Below, in pieces: positions 19,740 to 28,640 of a DNA stretch of 64,000 nucleotides. The stretch is from positions 62,001 to 126,000 of the forward strand of contig OZ244914.1 in assembly GCA_965221795.1 (NCBI GenBank). Direction: 5' to 3'. The stretch's first letter is position 1. Every line of letters begins with the position of its first letter. Under the pieces are notes generated by a model, which had not been told where the DNA came from, made no database searches, and saw nothing but the letters and a program-made list of their open reading frames with translations. This DNA is from VYFG01 sp965221795 (GTDB taxonomy: Bacteria > Pseudomonadota > Gammaproteobacteria > Arenicellales > Poriferihabitantaceae). The position numbers and the translations under genes are program-made.

Positions 19740-21437
19740 CTAGATATCTTCTTGAAAGTATTTCAGAGCACATAGAATTGGGTTGCCTGCGGCTTGACCC
19801 AATCCGCAGATGGATGCGTCCGCCATCACCGTGCTCAATTCCTGCAATAATCCCGTATCCCAATGAGGCTTCTCCATCAATCGGACGGCCTTTTCGGTCC
19901 CAACCCGACAGGGCGTGCATTGCCCACAACTTTCATCCTCGAAAAACCGCATCAGGTTGAGTGCCACATCTTTCATGTTGTCCTGATCGCTGAAAATCAC
20001 TACAGCGGCCGAACCGATAAAACAGTCATATTCCTGCAGCGTGTCGAAATCCAGGGGCAGGTCTCCGAGACGGGACGGTAGGATTCCCCCCGATGCCCCT
20101 CCTGGCAAATACCCCTTGAACGTATGGCCCGGCTGCATTCCGCCACAATACTTCGCAATCAACTCATTGACTGTGGTGCCGGCAGGAGCCAGCACCATGC
20201 CCGGTTTATTGACGCGTCCAGAAACTGAAAAGGAACGCCATCCCTTGCGGCCCCGTACCCCGGACGAGGAGAACCACTTGGCCCCTTTCTCGACAATGTC
20301 ACGCACCCAGTACAGGGTCTCTACATTATTCACCAGGGTCGGACGACCGAAAATCCCCACTTCCGCCACATATGGGGGCCGGTTACGGGGCAATCCACGC
20401 TTGCCCTCAATGGATTCGATCATGGAAGATTCTTCCCCACAGATATATGCGCCGGCTCCACGTCGGACCTCTATCTCGACATGGTCGACCAAGCTTGTCT
20501 GTCGGAGTCGGTCGATTTCATCGCGAAGCAGTTCCACAACCGCAGGATATTCGTCTCGGATATAAAGGAAACATGTTTCCGCTTCCACCGCCCATGCCGC
20601 GATCAGCATCCCTTCAAGGAAGCGATGTGGGTCGGACTCCAGATATACCCGATCCTTGAACGTTCCAGGTTCCCCTTCATCGCCATTCACCGCCATCAGC
20701 CGTGGTCCCGGATACCCGCGGACAATACTCCATTTGCGTCCGGCAGGAAACCCGGCTCCACCAAACCCCCGGAGCCCGGACTGGCTCAGGGTCTCAATGA
20801 TCTGTTCCACCGAGTGCGTTCCAGCCAAGCACTCCTGCAGCAAACGATATCCTCCATCTGAAGTATAGGTGGAAAAATCACGGTATGCCGGCATTTGCGG
20901 GTTCAGGTCACCGGAAGCGATAACCTGCAACAGTTTTTCGCGGTCCGCATGGGGTACATGCCGATGCCCCACCTCGGCCACGGGAGCCGTGTCACACCGC
21001 CCCATACAGGGTGCCCGCAACACCCGGACCTCACTACCGGGGCTCTGCCGGAGCTCCTGCAACAGTGATTCCGCACCGGCCAATTGACAGGCGATACTGT
21101 CACAGACACGGATGGTAGTCTCCGGTGGTGGGCTCTCTCCCTCCCGGAGCACATCAAAATGGGCGTAAAAAGTCGCTACTTCATATACCTCGGTCTGGGC
21201 CATCCCCATCAGGTCTGCCAGAGCCGCGATGTGATCGGTATGAATGTAGCTGTACCCATCCTGAATCCCATGCAGATACTCCAGCAACCGATCACGGCGC
21301 GGATTCGGTCCCACCAGCGCATGAATCTCTGACCATATGGCCGCATCCACTTGCCGTCCTTTGGGTTCAGGGCGGGCTGGATATTGCCCCTTGCCGGGAT
21401 GGCCGCGCTTCTTTGATTTCTGGTGTACTACGACCAT
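19740..21437 (-). CDS. fdsB: NAD-dependent formate dehydrogenase, fused gamma-beta (NuoE-NuoF-like) subunit
   Basis: About 565 residues from the ATG (MVVVHQKS), with AGGA nine bases upstream; a TTG five codons earlier is the alternative. Residues about 30-165 are a NuoE-like 2Fe-2S domain (CDSIACQLAG and CMGRCDTAP). The rest is NuoF-like: FMN/NAD segment SGLRGFGGAGFPAGRKW, GAGAYICGEESSMIESIEG, and the 4Fe-4S motif ESCGQCTPCRVGTE. The fusion of both domains in one chain matches the Fdh1B organisation of methylotrophs rather than separate FdsG and FdsB. It transfers electrons from FdsA to NAD+, giving cytoplasmic NADH. Confidence 0.94.
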   Translation of the reverse strand: MVVVHQKSKKRGHPGKGQYPARPEPKGRQVDAAIWSEIHALVGPNPRRDRLLEYLHGIQDGYSYIHTDHIAALADLMGMAQTEVYEVATFYAHFDVLREGESPPPETTIRVCDSIACQLAGAESLLQELRQSPGSEVRVLRAPCMGRCDTAPVAEVGHRHVPHADREKLLQVIASGDLNPQMPAYRDFSTYTSDGGYRLLQECLAGTHSVEQIIETLSQSGLRGFGGAGFPAGRKWSIVRGYPGPRLMAVNGDEGEPGTFKDRVYLESDPHRFLEGMLIAAWAVEAETCFLYIRDEYPAVVELLRDEIDRLRQTSLVDHVEIEVRRGAGAYICGEESSMIESIEGKRGLPRNRPPYVAEVGIFGRPTLVNNVETLYWVRDIVEKGAKWFSSSGVRGRKGWRSFSVSGRVNKPGMVLAPAGTTVNELIAKYCGGMQPGHTFKGYLPGGASGGILPSRLGDLPLDFDTLQEYDCFIGSAAVVIFSDQDNMKDVALNLMRFFEDESCGQCTPCRVGTEKAVRLMEKPHWDTGLLQELSTVMADASICGLGQAAGNPILCALKYFQEDI

Positions 21438-21607
21438 GATTTGTTCCTGCAAGATGATGCTAGATTGAAGAATCGGTTACCAAAGCGCTTACGTTCCAAT
21501 GGCCGAATCCCGATTTGTGGTGGGGGTGTGCCAGTACTGCAACCCGGTCTCCACTGGGCTGCGCCCTCTTCTTCACTCCTTCGGCCAAACAGGATCACCC
21601 GACTCCG

Positions 21608-22489
21608 TTACCGGGCATGATCCAAGGCAGATTGGAGTGTCATGCCCAGTGATGCCGGAGAATCCGCCACCGCAATCCCAGCAGACTGCAGTGCCTCAAT
21701 CTTGTCTCCTGCACTACCTTTTCCTCCGGCGATAATGGCACCGGCATGCCCCATGCGCCTGCCGGGGGGCGCAGTGACTCCCGCTATAAATCCACATATG
21801 GGTTTCCGGATCCGGCTTTGGCGAACAAACTCCGCCGCTTCTTCTTCCGCAGTCCCACCAATCTCTCCGATCATGATGATGGATTCGGTGTCCGGGTCTG
21901 CGAGAAACATCTCCAGGCAATCGATAAAATTGGTGCCATTGACCGGATCTCCCCCGATTCCGATACAGGTACTCTGCCCCATCCCCGCTGCCGTCGTTTG
22001 GGCAACGGCCTCATAGGTCAGGGTTCCAGAACGGGAGACGATGCCCACACTGCCTTGGCGGTGAATATGGCCCGGCATGATCCCGATCTTGCATTCCCCC
22101 GGCGTAATGACCCCCGGACAGTTCGGCCCAATCAAACGGCTGCCCGAGCCCTCCAGCATACGTTTTACCATGACCATATCCAGTACCGGAACCCCTTCGG
22201 TAATACAGACAATCAGGGGGATTTCGGTATCAATCGCCTCCATGATGGCATCCGCGGCAAAGGGTGGAGGCACATAGATGACCGAAGCATTGGCTCCTGT
22301 GCGGTCTACCGCTTCTCGAACGGTATCAAAGACCGGAAGGCCCAGATGTTGTTGACCACCCTTGCCCGGGGTCACCCCACCGACCATCTGGGTACCATAG
22401 GAAATGGCCTGCTCACTGTGAAAAGTGGCTGTGGATCCGGTGAACCCCTGACAAATGACCCGGGTACCTTGATTAACCAGTACGGACAT
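21608..22489 (-). CDS. sucD: Succinyl-CoA ligase alpha subunit
   Basis: 293 residues, normal length. The CoA-binding N-terminal domain (MSVLVNQGTRVICQGFTGS, YGTQMVGGVTPGKGG) is followed by SRSGTLTYEA and the phosphohistidine segment RRMGHAGAI. It pairs with SucC in the reversible reaction succinyl-CoA + NDP + Pi = succinate + CoA + NTP. Its ATG overlaps the sucC stop by one base, so they are translationally coupled. Placed about 170 bp upstream of formate dehydrogenase on the same strand, it could instead be a malate-CoA ligase of a serine cycle, but the residues read as an ordinary SucD. Confidence 0.92.
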   Translation of the reverse strand: MSVLVNQGTRVICQGFTGSTATFHSEQAISYGTQMVGGVTPGKGGQQHLGLPVFDTVREAVDRTGANASVIYVPPPFAADAIMEAIDTEIPLIVCITEGVPVLDMVMVKRMLEGSGSRLIGPNCPGVITPGECKIGIMPGHIHRQGSVGIVSRSGTLTYEAVAQTTAAGMGQSTCIGIGGDPVNGTNFIDCLEMFLADPDTESIIMIGEIGGTAEEEAAEFVRQSRIRKPICGFIAGVTAPPGRRMGHAGAIIAGGKGSAGDKIEALQSAGIAVADSPASLGMTLQSALDHAR

Positions 22490-23658
22490 TATGCAACCTC
22501 CCTAACAGCTTGAACGGCTTTGCTGGCAGCATCCGCCAAGTTATCTGCCGACAGGATCGAGAGCCCGGAATCCTGCAGGATTTTCTGGCCCTGTTCCACA
22601 TTGGTGCCTTCCAGACGGACCACCAGTGGCCGATCCAAAGCCACTTCCCGGGCTGCTGTGACAATTCCTTCCGCAATGACATCACAACGCATGATGCCGC
22701 CGAAAATATTGACCAGGATGCCTTTCACGTTGGCATCCGCCAGAATAATCTTGAATGCAACCGTTACTTTTTCAGCGGTCGCCCCTCCCCCCACATCCAG
22801 AAAATTCGCCGGCGAGCTACCATAGAGCTGGATAATATCCATCGTCGCCATGGCGAGACCAGCTCCGTTGACCATGCAGCCAATAGACCCATCCAGTTTG
22901 ATATAATTCAGGTCGTGCTGGCTGGCTTCAATCTCGGCCGGATCTTCCTCGTCCTCATCACGCAACGCCCGTACATTGGCGTGGCGGTACAGTGCATTAC
23001 TGTCAAAATTCATTTTCGCATCCAGGGCAATCAGGTTCCCATCGCCCTGCACGACCAGTGGGTTGACCTCAATCATGCTGGCGTCATGTTGCAAAAAAGA
23101 TTGGTATATGGCATCCAGGAACTGCACGGCCGACTTGATCTGCTCGCCATGCAACCCCAACCCGAACGCGAGCCGGCGGGCGTGAAACGGTTGCAGACCT
23201 GTGGCCGGATCAATAGCGACGGTCAGAATTTTTTCCGGCATATTAGCGGCCACTTCCTCAATATCCACACCGCCTTCGGTGGAAGCAATGATGGTTACCC
23301 GATGGGTTGCCCGGTCAATCAGGAGTCCAAGGTAGAGTTCCCTGGCAATCTCACAGCCCTCTTCGATATATAGTCGCTTGACCTCTTTCCCGGCCGGACC
23401 GGTCTGGTGGGTAACCAGGGTCTTGCCCAGCAGATGTCGCGCCTCGGCACGGACTTTTTCCAGCGAACCCACCACTTTTACCCCACCTGCCTTCCCCCGG
23501 CCGCCGGCATGGATCTGGGCTTTGACCACCCAGACTGGGCCATCAAGCTCTGCTGCGACCTGGACCGCTTCCTCGACACTGAAGGCCGGATAGCCCCTCG
23601 GAACCTTGACGCCACACTCCGCAAGCAATTGCTTGGCCTGATACTCGTGAATATTCAT
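22489..23658 (-). CDS. sucC: Succinyl-CoA ligase beta subunit
   Basis: 389 residues. The ATP-grasp N-terminal half (MNIHEYQAKQLLAECG, WVVKAQIHAGGRGKAGGV) is followed by the ligase domain with intact hallmarks NGAGLAMATMD, FLDVGGGA and NIFGGIMRCD. These residues are the reference against which the second, divergent copy at 51.4-52.7 kb should be compared. The Met-Asn-Ile-His-Glu-Tyr start is family-typical. It forms an operon with sucD and perhaps the fds genes. No TCA-cycle neighbour (sucAB, sdh) is present here. Confidence 0.92.
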   Translation of the reverse strand: MNIHEYQAKQLLAECGVKVPRGYPAFSVEEAVQVAAELDGPVWVVKAQIHAGGRGKAGGVKVVGSLEKVRAEARHLLGKTLVTHQTGPAGKEVKRLYIEEGCEIARELYLGLLIDRATHRVTIIASTEGGVDIEEVAANMPEKILTVAIDPATGLQPFHARRLAFGLGLHGEQIKSAVQFLDAIYQSFLQHDASMIEVNPLVVQGDGNLIALDAKMNFDSNALYRHANVRALRDEDEEDPAEIEASQHDLNYIKLDGSIGCMVNGAGLAMATMDIIQLYGSSPANFLDVGGGATAEKVTVAFKIILADANVKGILVNIFGGIMRCDVIAEGIVTAAREVALDRPLVVRLEGTNVEQGQKILQDSGLSILSADNLADAASKAVQAVREVA

Positions 23659-23791
23659 GATGGAATGCTGGTCGATACAGAGACAAAAAAGGGAGATCGG
23701 AATCTTACCTCAAGGTACCCGCCTTGCGATGGGAAATTTCTGCTGCACAGGACGCCCCCCAATACAGCTTTCGCAGGTTGATCCGCCATTC

Positions 23792-23824
23792 TGGTATATT
23801 GTATCCCATATACTCAGAATACCA
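23792..23824. promoter_or_regulatory. Operator-like inverted repeat upstream of sucCD-fds
   Basis: Nested inverted repeats: GTATAT-N8-ATATAC at 23794-23813 inside TGGTAT-N21-ATACCA. On the minus strand a TACAAT -10-like box (23798-23803) overlaps it. A 21-base alignment with the palindrome before tctC (50382-50402) matches at about 15 positions, sharing the CCATATAC core, so the same regulator could bind both. No good -35 was found. Confidence 0.35.
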
Positions 23825-23850
23825 TTCTGCCACCGGCTACACAATCCCCA

Positions 23851-23880
23851 AGCAGGGCCATCCGACGCTACCCAAACCGG
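23851..23880. repeat. 30-bp dispersed repeat, copy 1
   Basis: Differs at one base (position 11, G here and C in the other copy) from the sequence at 26217-26246. Same orientation. The two copies bracket the Fic locus. No further copy was found by eye. Confidence 0.75.
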
Positions 23881-24528
23881 GCGAGAAAAACAAGAGAGTC
23901 GGAGTGAAGTTGACACTTAAAGCAGCAGCCTGAGCAATATCTTCTTCAAAGTCCAGAAAGCTCTCCTTAAACCAGTCTTGGATGAGTAGTTTCGATCGCC
24001 CCGTAAAACTCACCTCGTTTTGCGGTCTCGGAAATTTGGGACCAACTTGGCATGTGCAGGGCTAGTACTGAAAGTGACAGTATCCCAAACCATGCAGCAA
24101 TTTTCACTGAAAAAAAACCTTCATCTGTGATCGATGTTCGACTCCCATAAAATGATTAACTGCAAGCCTATTATGTAATGAAACGATCAATGTTCAAGGA
24201 GGGTGTCCCTTTGTGGAAATCTGACAGTGTAAGGGAGTGAACAACTTGAAATCAAATAACGCTGAGCAACATCTTGAAGTATATCTGGCTGGCGGATCCG
24301 TCAAGGATAAGCCTATGGACTAAAGCCTGATAGATACAGGGATTGGATGGTTAGGGGCTCTTTGCCCTATAGAGATAGTGAAACAATGGGTTTAAGAACG
24401 AAACTAAGCAGGGAATGGCGACTAATTATTGCTGTAAATCGGAATGATTGGTTGCAATAACGACCATTAATATCAGTCTGGCCGGATATCGTTTCGACAG
24501 TCGAATAAACATTCACAGTGCAATCGAA

Positions 24529-25647
24529 TCAATCAGTGGACGTTTCTTCAGAATCGGACGCTGAAGCAAGGGGCATATTGACAAATAATTCAACAAGCGC
24601 ATGATTTATATAATAGTTATTTCGACCAGCGCTGACCTTGCTCACAAATCCAGAGCCACTTAGTATCTCCAGATACTTCCTTGCTGTCTGTCGCGTGTAT
24701 GGCAGGTCGCGTTCCAGAAACTCAATTCGAGTGTAAGGATAACGAAACAAATTATTCAGTAGGTCCTGAGAATAGATTTTCGGCAACTCTTTGCGCATCC
24801 GGTGTTTCATTTGTAGCATCAGGTCCTTAATGCCAATGATCAGTAGCACTGTGGAGTATGCTGTTTCGGCAACCGAATTGAGCATGTATTCGATCCAGTC
24901 TTCCCAGGCTCCATGCTCGCGTACAGCTTGCAAAAGGCGATAATAGTCGGGTTTGGTACGATTAATCGCTCGGCTCAAGTAAAGAATTGGCGATTCAAGA
25001 AGACCACAGTGTATGAGATAAAGCACATTAAGCATTCGGCCAACCCGGCCATTGCCATCCGGGAATGGATGGATGCTTTCAAACTGGTGATGTATCAAAG
25101 CCATCTTGATTAGTGGATCCAAATTATTGCATGAATCACTATCATTGATGACTTGTTCGAGTTGCCGCATGTAAGCAATGATATCGCTTTTGCTCTGTGG
25201 TGGTTCATAGACTATCTCGCCTGTCTGCTCATTGTGCAATATTGTGCCTGCGCCCATCCGGTAACCATCATTGCGTTGCTTCAATATGCGGTACATTTCG
25301 ATCAGCATATTTTCGCTGATAAATCCATTTTCTTTCCATTTTTCATAACCTTGTTTCATCGCAACACGATATCGAGCCACCTCTTTTGCCTCAACGGTAA
25401 CGTTGCCAACGGATAGATCAACCTGAAAAACCTTGTCTTGAGTCGTCACAATATTCTCTATCTCAGAACTGGCAAGCGCCTCCTGCAAAATCAATGTGTC
25501 GATTAGGATGCCTTGATTGGGCAGACCGCTGGCGGCACCCTTCAATTCCCCTAGCCTTCCATGTGCCTTGGCAAGAGCAAGTAAAATAGGAACCGTCAGC
25601 AAATCTCCCGGCGGTGGAAAAGTCAAAAACGGATATTTTGTATTCAC
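24529..25647 (-). CDS. Fic family protein (class II, AMPylase-like)
   Basis: About 372 residues if started at the GTG of VNTKYPFL. Upstream extension would run through a perfect operator palindrome and an odd hydrophobic leader, so I reject it. The Fic active site HPFPDGNGRVGR is intact. An N-terminal inhibitory motif SSEIEN (S-x3-E-N) precedes it, which defines class II self-inhibited Fic proteins. A C-terminal winged-helix-like region (TRIEFLERDLPYTRQTARKYLEIL) suggests DNA binding. Fic enzymes transfer AMP to protein hydroxyls. The gene stands alone, AT-rich, between two copies of a 30-bp repeat. The target is unknown; autoregulation through the upstream palindrome is plausible. Confidence 0.85.
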   Translation of the reverse strand: MNTKYPFLTFPPPGDLLTVPILLALAKAHGRLGELKGAASGLPNQGILIDTLILQEALASSEIENIVTTQDKVFQVDLSVGNVTVEAKEVARYRVAMKQGYEKWKENGFISENMLIEMYRILKQRNDGYRMGAGTILHNEQTGEIVYEPPQSKSDIIAYMRQLEQVINDSDSCNNLDPLIKMALIHHQFESIHPFPDGNGRVGRMLNVLYLIHCGLLESPILYLSRAINRTKPDYYRLLQAVREHGAWEDWIEYMLNSVAETAYSTVLLIIGIKDLMLQMKHRMRKELPKIYSQDLLNNLFRYPYTRIEFLERDLPYTRQTARKYLEILSGSGFVSKVSAGRNNYYINHALVELFVNMPLASASDSEETSTD

Positions 25648-25701
25648 TCTGCTTAAAATAATATATACGAAACTTCGATATTGTATATCTTTTGCAATAA
25701 T

Positions 25702-25731
25702 ATGTATACAAAACCCTGTTTTTGTATACAT
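25702..25731. promoter_or_regulatory. Perfect 12-bp inverted repeat upstream of the Fic gene
   Basis: Arms ATGTATACAAAA and TTTTGTATACAT are separated by six bases, 55 bp before the proposed GTG start. The symmetry and GTATAC core look like an operator for a dimeric regulator, possibly the Fic protein's own winged-helix region. A cruciform or RNA hairpin is the alternative. Confidence 0.6.
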
Positions 25732-26216
25732 GTCGAAACTGAATGTGAGGTTGCGCTGAGACGCTGAGAGCCAGTTTGAATTTCCTGCCATACGGGACCA
25801 GACTCGAAAGGCGCATCAGGAACCTATGCTATGCTCACAACCATGGCTTTTGTGTGACCCTGGGAAGTCAAGTTAGGGCTAAAGTTATTTCACCAGTAAC
25901 GACGGAAGAAAAAGATATGTCAAATGGAGCAAGTAATCATTTCTGGTCTCACACTATACTAAGAGCGAGTAGTTCCGCAATTCATGAGATGTATAGGTTC
26001 AGGGACAGACAGGGAAATGCCGTTGTTGCATACAAAAACTTCGATAAACATGAATAGATGATTCACTCTAGTATCAATGCTCACATCATCTTTCTGGCAA
26101 ATCTCGGCACTTGCGAAAAGATGATGCACACCCCGTACCAAAGCAGCTTCTTTCCTGAACGACTCAGTAAAATATGCTTCTCCATAATTGGATTTGCTAA
26201 TTGCAACAAGATATTC

Positions 26217-26246
26217 AGCAGGGCCATCCCACGCTACCCAAACCGG
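26217..26246. repeat. 30-bp dispersed repeat, copy 2
   Basis: 29 of 30 bases identical to 23851-23880 and in the same orientation, 2.37 kb away. The sequence outside the 30 bases is not similar on either side. Confidence 0.75.
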
Positions 26247-26318
26247 ATAAAAAGGCCTTTTTTGCAGATAATTTGCCAAAAGGGCTGACTTTCTTGTTTC
26301 AGGTGTAGTATAGAGCAG

Positions 26319-26338
26319 GGTCATGAATGCTCATGACC
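26319..26338. repeat. 8-bp inverted repeat at the start of the transposase remnant
   Basis: GGTCATGA and TCATGACC are separated by ATGC. It overlaps the first codons of the decayed transposase gene and might be an expression-control hairpin or part of the element's left end. Confidence 0.35.
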
Positions 26339-27785
26339 GTCAAGTCGCCGTTACCGGACAGCCGTTTTCCATTGAAGGGGTGACGGCGCGTCTTGCGCGC
26401 ACCTGCGAATTTGCGAAGTGAGGCCGCATGATGCGCCGGCATCAGCGAATGGGATTCAAGCGTTTTGCGAGCCGCTGTCTCCGGTATGTCGTCGAGCGGG
26501 GCGATCAAGGGCGGTGCCTGGCGGGGTGGCAAACCGGTGCGCTCAAGCTCGGTGCGCGAGACCGCTGGATTGGCTGGACTCTCGACCGGCAGCTCTCGCG
26601 GCTGCACCTGATTGCGAGCAATACGCGCCTTGCGATGCTGACCGAGCCGGGCCGCTTGTCCGCATCTCGGTTCCTGGGCGCTAGTGCGCATCCCGCGGCG
26701 CCTCAGCGACGACTGGGAAGCCAACTATGGCCATGGCCTGCTGCTGGCGGCGAACTTTGTCGCCCCCGGGAGCATCAGGGCGTCATGTACGAGGCCGCTG
26801 GCTGGCAGACGCTGGGCATGACGGCCGGGTATTCGCGCAAGGCCGGCAAGGATACCGGGAAGCATGATGAACCGAAGCGGATTCTGGTCCGGCCCCTGCG
26901 CCGTGACGCGCGCAGGCTGCTGTGCCGGGAAGGGGAGCTGGACACCAGATGGCACCGGAAAGGCAGGGTCAGCGGCCATTCGACTGCACAGCTGAGGAGT
27001 CTGCATGCGCATCTGGAAGAGATGCGGGATTTCCGTCGTAGCCAGAGCCGCAAGCATTCCCTGGCCTGTGCCTACGCAACGCTCCTGCTCGCGGAGCTGT
27101 CGGGGTTCAGCGGTCCGCTGCACATGGCGCAGTTCTCGGCCGCGCTGTCCCGGGACGAACTCGAATCCCTCGGTGCCTGACGGAATCCGGAGACCGGGAA
27201 ATACGAGCCGATTTCCAAATCGACCCTGCACCGGCTGCTCCAGAGTCTGGATCCGGAGCAGCTGAGCCAGGTTCTGGAGCGCCTGGTCGTGCCCCGCATC
27301 CGCGAGCATTCCGCGCTCACGGCGGACGGCAAGCGCATCCGCGGAGCCAATCGAAGCGGCAGCTTCCATGAAGAGGGGGGCGAACCGATGCGATGCGCCA
27401 GCTGATTTCCGGGCAGGACGTGATCGGGCACCTGATCACCATGGACTGCCTGCATGCGACCTTCGAGAGTGTCGAGCTGATGCTTGCGGCGGGCGCGGAC
27501 TACTTCATCGTCCTCAAGGACAACACCTCCCTGCAACTTGAAAAGGTCCGGGCCATGAACGGGCAGAGTCCCCGGGTACGCCGCTACCGCGAACCGCTCG
27601 ACAAGAGCCACGGACGCATCGAACAGCGCCATATTGAAGCGCTTGACATCCCGACCTCCCGGACCGGCAGGATTCGGCCGGAACCGGCCCTGCCTGACGG
27701 CAGGAATGTACCGGGATTGAACCATTCCCACAATCCGGAAAATTCGACAACCCTGAATCATGTCAGAAAAAATAGCATGGGATGA
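26323..27785 (+). pseudogene. Decayed DUF4338 (DruA-like)/ISAs1-type transposase
   Basis: Homology is spread over all frames. A short start frame stops at TGA near 26418. The next frame gives LGARDRWIGWTLDRQ and SNTRLAMLTEPGR, then continuity moves to another frame (HLGSWALVRIPRRLSDDW, about 26660-26768), then back to HQGVMYEAAGWQTLGMT, the DUF4338 core. A TGA at 27178 is followed in frame by SALTADGKRIRGANR, an ISAs1 transposase motif. A further frameshift near 27380 leads to the second part of the catalytic domain (GHLITMDCLHATFESV, GADYFIVLKDN, HGRIEQRHIEALDI). At least three frameshifts and two stops make it inactive. Flanking target duplications were not found. Confidence 0.8.
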
Positions 27786-28262
27786 TCCTGATCCCCAAGA
27801 CCAATGATATCCTTTGAGCCCTGCTGGATCGCCCTTGTTCCTGTCATGGGGATATCTGATCCCGCCCCCTCCCAGCAATCCGCCGGAGCGCAGATATCAC
27901 CGCTTTGGAGTTTCTTTTCTGGGAAGAAAAATTACCCATTGGGCCCGTGCCAAGTGTTTTGATAGATTCGGGGTGTTTGACTTGGGAATCACATAGAGCA
28001 TTGATCCAGATACTCTGGTGGTCTCAGCTTTTCTGGAAGAAGATGGCGTTACCCAACAATGGTAGCACTACCCAATTACGGACATGATCGATCGACTCCC
28101 GAGAAATCGTCAGCCTCCTGTTGCAGGATATGACACCGGAACCGGGAAACCGCATTGCTTGCGGAACGTCGGTTGGTGCCGGGGGCATGAACCATGGTTG
28201 GACCGTCCGGATTACGATCCCGGGAGTTGGGGGACTGGGCCGACCGGTTTGATGCCAGCTGA
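27786..28262. other. Intergenic region after the transposase remnant
   Basis: About 475 bp. No gene recognised. It may include the lost right end of the element, but no matching terminal repeat was seen. Confidence 0.4.
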
Positions 28263-28631
28263 ATGCGATTGATCTCCCAACGGATCGGCGGTCTTCTTGT
28301 GACCCGACTGGCACTGAATTTTGCGGCCATGGTTTTTCTTGGAGTCACCGGTTTCCTGACCTGGCAGACGAGCTACTGGTCGTTTCTCTTTTCCCTGCGA
28401 GGTTTCGCTTTCCTGCTTTGCGGGGTACTGGTTAGTGGCGGGCTCATCGGTGCCGTGCTCACCCATGGACACCGAAAATTGACGCATTGGGTACTGCATC
28501 GCGGGCGAGAATCACCCAGTGACCGGGAGCGGGCCTTCATACGCCATACCGGCACTCTGGTGTTGCTTGGTCAGTTTCTGGTGGTCTATTATTTGACCCA
28601 GTGGGCTTTTACCCACTGGGTATTGGCATAA
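28263..28631 (+). CDS. Small membrane protein of unknown function
   Basis: 122 residues with about three hydrophobic helices (around 14-34, 40-66 and 95-120) separated by a basic loop with HGHRKLTHWVLHRGRE. No family recognised. It ends 10 bp before the convergent aceK stop. Composition and codon use look normal, so it is likely a real gene, but no start signal is decisive. Confidence 0.55.
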   Translation: MRLISQRIGGLLVTRLALNFAAMVFLGVTGFLTWQTSYWSFLFSLRGFAFLLCGVLVSGGLIGAVLTHGHRKLTHWVLHRGRESPSDRERAFIRHTGTLVLLGQFLVVYYLTQWAFTHWVLA

Positions 28632-28640
28632 TCAGCCGTC

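Larger units (their letters stand above)
23659..24528. other. Intergenic region upstream of sucC, reaching the Fic gene stop
   Basis: About 870 bp. It holds the operator-like inverted repeat at 23792-23824 and one copy of a 30-bp repeat at 23851-23880. From about 23930 to 24528 it is AT-rich, with no gene or RNA that I recognise. Confidence 0.5.

Noticed and set aside
24240..24420. Structured RNA candidate in the AT-rich gap before the Fic gene
   Set aside because: Only a short GGGC/GCCC hairpin was visible, with no known riboswitch or retron features.
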